The position numbers and the translations under genes are program-made. A DNA stretch of 64,000 bases from Ascochyta rabiei (Eukaryota > Ascomycota > Dothideomycetes > Pleosporales > Didymellaceae): NCBI RefSeq assembly GCF_004011695.2, contig NC_082415.1, positions 1,302,001 to 1,366,000 on the forward strand, written 5' to 3'. Position 1 is the stretch's first letter; each line of letters starts with the position of its first letter. Of this stretch, positions 57,641 through 64,000 are shown in pieces. The notes beneath the pieces were generated by a model. That model had not been told where the DNA came from and did not search any database. It was given only the letters and a program-made list of their open reading frames with translations.

Positions 57641-58799
57641 TGGAGCACGGCTGCGGCCCTGGCCGGCTGCGTGCTATCCTCTCTCCACCGACCACGGTCG
57701 AACGTGCCCACTGCCTGCGGCTATGGAAGATGCACGCGGGCAAGCGTGGGTGGACAAGGGCTCCTGTGGGGCTGGCTTCCATGGGCAGCATGGGATGTGC
57801 CTCGCCACAGGCCAGTCTTTGATGTTCCGCTCCGGCCTGGCGCATGCTCGCGAGGCGCCTGGAGGAAGGGTTGACATGTGCACTAGCGTCCTCTTCTATT
57901 GCTTTGGACCGACCGAGGGGGAAGCCGACCAGTAGATAGCAGCCCATGATTGACAGACGTTGATGAGGCATTGCTTGGAAGCATGTGACCACTTGGGTCT
58001 CTGCGCTCGTGTCCAAGCGATGCATGCATTGGGTGGGACCGAGCTCGTTGCGGCTTCTGCACGTTTAACCATTTTTACTCCTGTGGACTTGATCAAAAAG
58101 AAATCGAGTGCTCGTGCTCCTTGGTGATGGATCTGCTTGATCCACTTGATGCCTGATGTTCTCCACGTGCAAGGGTCGATGCTAACGTTTGCATCCTGTC
58201 CACGTCACGTCACAGCGTCGAGGACCGACGCACAGGAAGGAGTGGGGTCTGGCGTGGTGCAGGGCAATCGCGGAGTTGTTGCGGCTTGCTTGCCTGTGCA
58301 AGAGAGGCGTCCGACGTCCTGTATTGTGGCGGCCTCGACTTGCCCAGGATTGGGCGTTTGTTGGTGTTGGTGCCAGAGTCGCGTGCGTGGTGGTGGTGGT
58401 GGTGGCGGGCCGCGGACATGCCGAGCTCGCGCTTCGAGGCTCGAGCTCGGCCCGTGAGGTGGAGGCCAGGCAGGCACCTCACTGTCCTTGCCAGATCGCC
58501 CGGCCGCCAGAACAACAGCGCCGGAGGAGCAGACGAGTCGATGAGCAGACGAGCAGACGAGTCGACGAGCAGACGAACAGACGAGCAGACGAGTCGACGA
58601 GCAGACGAACAGACGAACAGACGAGCAGACGAGTCGACGAACAGACGAACAGACGAGCAGACGGACCGCCGAACCTCTGAACCTCCGAACCTCTGAACCT
58701 CCGAACCTCTGAACCTCCGAACCTCTGAACCTCCGAACCTCCGAACCTCCAAACCACTCCAGCGCTTGCAGAGTCGCAAAGCTCTCCCCCACCACCGCC
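57641..58799. other. Intergenic, promoter of UBX gene
   Basis: 1.16 kb between co-oriented genes. No gene is supported on either strand; open minus-strand frames arise from the 8-bp arrays at its 3' end (listed separately). Confidence 0.5.
58529..58750. repeat. Two adjoining 8-bp tandem arrays upstream of the UBX gene
   Basis: Array one (58529-58662) has about 17 units of GCAGACGA with variants ACAGACGA and GTCGACGA. Array two (58671-58750) is exactly ten units alternating GAACCTCT and GAACCTCC. It ends 50 bp before the start codon. Both units are eight bases. The position makes them promoter or 5' UTR sequence. Confidence 0.92.
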
Positions 58800-60347
58800 A
58801 TGGCTGACCGCGTCGACATGGCGGCGCTGACCGCGGACCAGCAGCTCGCCCTCGAGCAATTCACGGCCGTCACCGACCAGGACCCGACCGACGCCGTCAC
58901 GCTCCTCGGTCGATGCCAGTGGAACGTCCAAATCGCCATTGCGCGCTTCTTCGACGGCGAGCCAGCCGAGGATCCCGTCGCCGTCGCACCGCAAGACGCA
59001 CGGCGGCAGGAGACGCTCATGGCGGGCTTCGGCAGCCCGAGGTCCTCGACGTCCAGCGCGCGAGGGGTGAGGGTGGAGCCTGCGCCCCGCGTCGTGCCCC
59101 AGCCCGAGTCCCAGGTCCACACCCAGGCGCCGCTCGTCCTCAGCCTCCTCTGGGCGCCCGTCGGCCTGCTGTGCTCGCTGCTGGCCCGCTACTTCCGCTT
59201 CGTCGGCTACCTGTTCCCCTTCCTCCCGCGCGCCTGGGGCCGCCTCTCCGCCTCCAACGTCGGCAGCCCGCCCTCGCGCCGCTCCGCAGGCCGGCGGCCC
59301 CTCAACCCCCGCGACACCGCAGCCCGCTTCGTGCGCGAGCTCGAGGAGGAGTACGGCGCCAACACGCTGCCCTTCCACGACGGCGGCTATGCCTCGGCCT
59401 TTGACCTCGCCAAGAAGGAGGTCAAGTTCCTGCTCGTCGTCCTCGTCTCGCCTGAACACGACCTCACCGCCTCGTTCGTCCGGGACACGCTGCTCGACCC
59501 CTCGGTCCTCGGCTTCGTCCGCGACCCCTCCAACCACATCCTCCTCTGGGCCGGCAGCGTGTCCGACAGCGAAGCCTACAGCGTCTCCTCCGCCCTCAAC
59601 TGCACAAAGTTCCCCTTCTCCGCCCTCATCGTCCACACCCCCTCCGTCTCCTCCTCGGCCATGGGCATCGCCGCCCGCATCGCCGGCCCAACCCCGCCCG
59701 CCGCCTACATCGCCAAGCTCAAAGCCGCCATGGCCACGCACGCCGAAGCCCTGACCCGCGTGCGCGCCCAGCGCGCCGAGCAGAACGCAACGCGCACCAT
59801 CCGCTCCCAGCAGGACAGCGCGTACGAGCGCTCCCTCGCCACCGACCGCGAGCGCGCCCGCCAGAAGAAAGCCGCTGCCGAGCAAGCCGCTGCCGCCGAG
59901 CAAGCCGCTCTCGACGCCGAACAGGCCGCAGCCCGCCACGCGCACAACCTCGCACAGTGGCGCCGCTGGCGCGCCTCGACCCTGCCCCCCGAGCCCCCAC
60001 CCGCCGACAGATCCACCGTCCGCATCTCCCTGCGCATGCCCAACGCCGACCGCATCGTGCGCTCCTTCGCCGCCACCGCCACCATCGAAGACCTGTACGC
60101 CTTCGTCGAGTGCTACCACGCCCTGCAAGAGCTGCCCGCCTCCAGCCCCACCCACCACCACGTCCAGCCACCACCACCCGACTTTGTCCACGCCTACGCC
60201 TTCCAGCTCGTCTCGCCCATGCCGCGCAAGGTCTACGCGCTAGCCGACGGCGGCCTGCTGGGGGAGCGTGTCGGGCGGACCGCGAACCTGATCGTGGAGC
60301 GCGTCGGCGGCGAGCTGGATTCCGACGACGACGCCGACGCCGAGTAG
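58800..60347 (+). CDS. UBX-domain ER membrane protein (UBXD8/Ubx2-like)
   Basis: Single exon, 515 aa. Order of parts: UBA-like domain (about 13-53, ALEQFTAVTDQDPTDAVTLL), hairpin membrane insert (about 111-142, PLVLSLLWAPVGLLCSLLAR), UAS thioredoxin-like domain (about 180-310, with FLLVVLVSPEHDLTASFVRD), an Ala/Glu/Arg coiled coil (about 325-385) and a C-terminal UBX domain (about 400-495, TVRISLRMPNADRIVRSF). This matches the FAF2/UBXD8 and yeast Ubx2 class, which recruits Cdc48/p97 to the ER and lipid droplets in protein degradation. The P-loop-like FPR of UBX domains is not obvious here (SPMPRK takes that place). The sequence is strongly GC-rich at third positions, more so than genes at the left of the window. 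Confidence 0.88.
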   Translation: MADRVDMAALTADQQLALEQFTAVTDQDPTDAVTLLGRCQWNVQIAIARFFDGEPAEDPVAVAPQDARRQETLMAGFGSPRSSTSSARGVRVEPAPRVVPQPESQVHTQAPLVLSLLWAPVGLLCSLLARYFRFVGYLFPFLPRAWGRLSASNVGSPPSRRSAGRRPLNPRDTAARFVRELEEEYGANTLPFHDGGYASAFDLAKKEVKFLLVVLVSPEHDLTASFVRDTLLDPSVLGFVRDPSNHILLWAGSVSDSEAYSVSSALNCTKFPFSALIVHTPSVSSSAMGIAARIAGPTPPAAYIAKLKAAMATHAEALTRVRAQRAEQNATRTIRSQQDSAYERSLATDRERARQKKAAAEQAAAAEQAALDAEQAAARHAHNLAQWRRWRASTLPPEPPPADRSTVRISLRMPNADRIVRSFAATATIEDLYAFVECYHALQELPASSPTHHHVQPPPPDFVHAYAFQLVSPMPRKVYALADGGLLGERVGRTANLIVERVGGELDSDDDADAE

Positions 60348-60853
60348 ACGGTCTTGATTCACTCTATACACGGAAATTCTATAACACCCTGTCTTGTCTG
60401 GTATTATCAATGTGTGTGAATGTGAGTGAATGTGAATATGAGTGAATGTGAATGTGAGTGAATGTGAATGTGAGTGAATGTGAATGAATGTGAATGTGAG
60501 TGAATGTGAATGTGAGTGAATGTGAATGTGAATGAATGTGAGTGTGAATGTGAGTGAATGTGAATGTGAATGAATGTATAAATGTAAGTGTAAAGGTGAA
60601 TGTGAAGCGTTATGGATAGCGCTATGGATGTGTACTCTACTTTCTTTGTCCTCTTGTCCTCTTGTCCTGCACATGGCTCTACCGCTTCCCAACCACATCA
60701 ACATCATCAACACAACATCGTCAACATCATCAACACAACACACCATCATAACACAACACTCCATCATCAACACGGTCGTCAGACAACATCACCCCGCTGC
60801 CCTTGTCGCCTCGCCCTCGCCCTGCCTCGCCTTCCGTGGCTGAGCTGCGGATC
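60348..60853. other. Intergenic between convergent genes, repeat-rich
   Basis: Holds the TGTGAATG-type array (below) and a (CATCAACA)-like tract at about 60697-60765. No gene. Confidence 0.6.
60411..60606. repeat. TGTGAATG/TGAGTGAA-type minisatellite
   Basis: About 195 bp of interleaved TGTGAA and TGAGTG units in the 3' flank of the UBX gene, with variable order rather than a fixed period. Confidence 0.88.
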
Positions 60854-63147
60854 CTATTTCCCGCTCGTGCGCCCGGCCCTGACCAGGTCCTGAAAGGCAG
60901 ACTCCAGCCCTCGCTTGACCTCGCGGTAGCTCACAATGAGCACGTTCTGCTCGTCCCTGCTCGTCAACATCATCTTCTCGTCCGCTCCGGCATCCAGCTT
61001 GTTCAGACAGTCCAGCACGTGCGCCAGATCGGTCACCGGATGCCCGTTTGCGTCCACCTGGTGAAACACATAGTCTCGGAAGAGCTTGAGGTAGTACCGC
61101 TCGCCTGTCTCGGCCCACCCGGAACTGGGGTTCGCCGCAGAGCTGCCGGGCACGTGCTGCGAGCCGTCGAGCTCCGGCCGCTCGTTGATCATGTTGAGTT
61201 TGACAAGGAGACGCACGACGCGCGAGGATTCTAGTTCGCGGCCGAGCGTGTTGGTGAGCGCGTCCTGGGCATGGAGCTCCGAGTCGAAGACGGAGGCGAA
61301 CTGGTCGGCAATGCCGCCGAGGAAGGTATCAATGTCTTTCAGAACGGCCGGGGTGGTGGGTGAGGAAGGGGTACCTGCTTGAGGCGATGGGCCAAGGAGG
61401 TATTGGATGCACTCCTTCAGACGGCCCGTGTAGATCCTTGTTATGTGCTCCATGGACTTCTGCATGTTCATGTGGGCTGTCGAGCTGTTGTTGGCTATGC
61501 ACAGAACGAGCCGTCCGAGCTGGAGGAGATCGTCGGCTTGTATATCTGCCATGGGGCGTGCCGTGTCAAACTGCACCACGTCCATGATTCCACACGCGTT
61601 GAGACGGATGCGGTTCTTCGAGGTCAACAGTATCTTGGAAGGCGTGATGAGTCTTGCGGCCAAGCCGGCACCATGTATAGCTTTGAGCGCCGAGCCAATC
61701 TGGACAAGATAGCCCCATAGTGTCTGTTCTGGGACCTGCGAAGACGCAGCTTGCCTGCCGTGGTAGCGCGGCACTGGTTTGAAATGCTCGTCTGCGAGCG
61801 ATTTGGCGTTCGGGTGGTAGTCCGTCACCATGATCAACGAGCTGTCTCCAAACGCCCTCGTCGTGAAGGCTTCGTGGATTGTGACCACACCACCATTCAG
61901 TATCCTCTTCCATGGCTGAAACGAGCGTATTGCGGTTTCGTTGGTCAGGCGAAAGTTCTCCAACCGGCGCAAAGCATACGTTTTGCCATCCTTGCTGGAG
62001 ACGGCCTTGTAGATCCAGCTCGCGTAGCCAAAGAGGGCGTTGTTCCTTTGCGGGGAGGTGTCGAGACAGAAGAGGGAGTGGTACTGCTCGATCGCTGGCA
62101 AGGGGGTGTTGGGGAGGATCTGGCGTGCAACCTCGGCCTTTTTCTGCAGATCTTCCCGAAGGCTGTCCGGAATGAAGAAGTCGTGGGCTGTGCGCTGATA
62201 GGCAAGCAGCCCAGTCGGCTGAGGGCCTACCGGCCAGTAGAGATGGTATGCAGGCGAGGCCTGGAAGGTATTGGCGTTTTGGTAGTAGGAAGCGCCTGCG
62301 AGTCCTGAGTGGTCCTGGGCATATGGATTGATGGCGGGTGCAGAGGCAGTGATTGTGGATATGCCTGAGGATGTATTGAATGGATCGTAACCGAGGACCG
62401 ACGTGGACGAGGCCGCATCCACCTGCAATCGTTAGCTCGGTGTTTGTAGTTGCTGCGGACCAAGCTGCATGTGGGGAAGGAACGAAAGATTGGGTGGTGC
62501 CGCCGGGGGATAAGTGGAGCGGCATTGGAGCGGCATTGAAGCAGCATGGTGGGAAAGATGGTGATGAGGACGTACTAGCTGTCCCTCAAAGGTCTGTGGT
62601 ACGAATTCTTGGAAATCCTGCGCCTGCCACTCGGTCGAGGGCTCCTTGGTATGCAAGCTGGGTGTGCTGACGGCTGGGGATGTCAGCACGGGGAAGGCGT
62701 CAGAGGCAAGCCAGACTCACCGGAGCGCTGGGACTTGGGGGTGAAGACAGCGGCGTTTGCAGCTTTGGGGGAGATGGCGGCGCTGCGCGACGAGGGCGTG
62801 ACGGATCCATTGGTACTCGCCTGCAAGGGAGTGAAGGAGGGGGAGTCGACGTTGAAGCGCTTCTTGGCGTTCTCGTTCTGGCTCAACTTGGCGTGGTCGT
62901 GGATGTACGGGCAGGCTGGACAGAGTCACCAGGGCGTTCAGCGGGCGCGGCGGCCGGGACTTACTGTTCTCGTAGCGGCAGTGTCCGTAGATGGTGACAT
63001 TGCGGCAAAAGGTGTTTTTGGCTTCTGTAGACACGTCAGAGGCAGAACTTGTCGCTGTGCTGGCTCGCTCGTACCGCGACCTTTGGGGCGAGGAGACGAT
63101 ACCGCGCGGCGCGCGTCACCCGAGGGCCCGCCAAAAGCCGTTGCCAT
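60854..63147 (-). CDS. PAN3: PAN3, subunit of the PAN2-PAN3 deadenylase
   Basis: Five exons (63147..63075, 63024..62965, 62915..62721, 62673..62576, 62422..60854) give 664 aa. Introns are 50, 49, 47 and 153 nt. Exon 1 encodes MATAFGGPSGDARRAVSSPR then PKGR. Exons 2-3 complete a CCCH finger, C-x8-C-x5-C-x3-H (residues 31-50, FCRNVTIYGHCRYENTCPYI then H). Then come a PAM2-like region and the pseudokinase domain (about 270-520), including YALRRLENFRLTNETAIRSF and ITPSKILLTSKNRIRLNACG, and the C-terminal knob FRDYVFHQVDANGHPVTDLA. PAN3 binds poly(A)-binding protein and poly(A) and activates PAN2. The frame is open upstream for 162 codons but has no ATG there, so 63147 is the start. Confidence 0.93.
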
Positions 63148-63456
63148 TAAACGGGCTTGCGCGTGTGCGTGGAGCGCGGAGGTGTTGGCGCTGGCGTGGA
63201 CGTTGGCGTGGACGTTGGCGGCGTGGACGTTGGCGGCGGCGATGAGCGAGGGGTGGACGGCGTTCGGCAGCGTCCTGGGCTGGGGGGCAGCGTTCTGCAG
63301 CAGAGTCTTGGGCTGGGGAGCAGCGTCACTCCATCTGGCAGCGGACCGGCTCGACTTGGTGGGCTTTGCGCGTCTGGCGTTGCGCGCGTGCTTCTGCGGG
63401 GCGGCGGCGGTGGTGGTGCCGGGCGCGAGGGCAGGCGGGAGCGAGTCCCGCGACGA

Positions 63457-63494
<38 letters not shown>

Positions 63495-64000
63495 TCAACT
63501 CGGAGATGGTGTCGGTGGTCGAGGAGCTCGAGCTCGTGGTGGCACTCGCATGTGCGTGTCCCCTGGGCCGCGAGGGCGCAGCTGGGTGCGACGGCGCGCC
63601 TTTGTTTGGCGGCGCGGGCTGAATGGTGGGCAATGTCGGTCCCTCGCTGGGCAGAGACGTTCCTGCGCGCGCATTAGAGAGGGCGTGAGGGAGCGGTGCA
63701 TGCGGGCGCGGAGAGTTGCCGTGCGTGTCGAGCTGTCGTGCGTGTCGTGCGTGTCGTGCGTGTCATGCGTGTCGTGCGTGCAGTCGCCAGCACGTCCACA
63801 GCCGCCGTGACATGGTGTTGCATGGGCTGGGAGCCGCGGAATTGCGTACCTTAGGGGCTGCGGGCAGCTTCACCACCCCGCAGCAGATCCAGATCCAGAT
63901 CCAGCTTCCTGTAGCAGCAGCGAGTGCCTCTCCATCGGCGGACAGTCCAAAGATACAAGAGAGCAAAGATCCAAGCGGAGCTGGAGCAGGAGCGCCGAGA
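63148..64000. other. PAN3 5' flank, low-complexity, no supported gene
   Basis: GC-rich upstream region of PAN3 (-). It has a (CGA)n run at 63451-63493 and a five-copy 9-bp repeat, GTCGTGCGT, at 63735-63779. An (AGATCC)n tract lies near 63885-63903. Long open frames on both strands are due to base composition. No gene is recognised to the window end. Confidence 0.55.
63735..63779. repeat. 9-bp tandem repeat, five copies
   Basis: GTCGTGCGT repeated five times with one A substitution in the fourth unit, about 590 bp upstream of the PAN3 start. Confidence 0.85.

Noticed and set aside
58479..60191. 570-codon minus-strand open frame over the UBX gene
   Set aside because: Gly/Val/Glu/Arg-rich shadow of a GC-rich coding region, with repeats at its end reading the 8-bp arrays; no domain and the plus-strand UBX protein is clear.
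62609..63622. 337-codon plus-strand open frame opposite PAN3
   Set aside because: Antisense to well-supported PAN3 exons and low-complexity DNA; it contains a poly-Asp run from a CGA repeat.

Overview
The window looks like nuclear DNA of a filamentous ascomycete, most likely a Dothideomycete of the Pleosporales type (inference from protein families and gene style). Genes carry short spliceosomal introns, mostly 40-60 nt, with GTRNGT donors and CTAAC/CTGAC branch sites. Intergenic gaps are 0.5-4 kb. One transposon carries what look like repeat-induced point (RIP) mutations. I found no bacterial operon structure, tRNA, rRNA or CRISPR array. Exon coordinates were worked out by hand from splice signals and reading frame.

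Layout. 1-14 kb: a secreted CHRD-domain protein cut by the window edge (-), a PhoD-type alkaline phosphatase (-), a TetX-like FAD monooxygenase (+), a GFA/CENP-V zinc protein with a GC-AG intron (+), an epoxide hydrolase (-), a gap holding two non-autonomous DNA transposons (10.07-11.60 kb), and an amino-acid/GABA-type permease (-). 14-23 kb: a long empty stretch, then intronless HSP104 (+) with heat-shock-element-like sites, and an unrecognised acidic protein (-). 23-35 kb: a metabolic group made of a frame-disrupted cytochrome P450 (-), a Gfo/Idh/MocA (Gal80-like) oxidoreductase (+), a DHA1-type MFS exporter (+), a sugar/quinate-type MFS permease (-) and an Ldh2-type malate/lactate dehydrogenase (-). 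35-47 kb: a four-TM membrane protein (+), a sulfotransferase-like P-loop protein (-), a 1,233-aa F-box protein with Asn/Gln-rich tracts (-), and a small conserved-looking protein (+). 47.15-48.98 kb: a complete but RIP-degraded Fot1/pogo (Tc1/mariner) element. 49-64 kb: a secreted GH12 endoglucanase (+), an unrecognised protein (-), a ZNF511-like C2H2 protein (-), an EST1/SMG7 protein (+), a UBX-domain ER protein (UBXD8/Ubx2-like, +) and PAN3 (-).

How the genes relate. Most genes are independent housekeeping or accessory genes. SMG7/EST1 (nonsense-mediated decay) and PAN3 (deadenylation) lie either side of the UBX gene, so two mRNA-turnover factors are close together, though nothing shows co-regulation. 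The 23-35 kb group could be a small catabolic or detoxification cluster, but there is no polyketide synthase, peptide synthetase or cluster regulator.

The most notable non-genic features are three distinct DNA transposons with defined ends: a 150-bp hAT-type MITE with an 8-bp target duplication, a 534-bp TA-flanked MITE, and a 1,833-bp Fot1/pogo copy whose acidic catalytic-type residues read as Asn/Lys. A family of short tandem arrays (7-, 8-, 9- and 41-bp units) also sits in introns and promoters across 53-64 kb.
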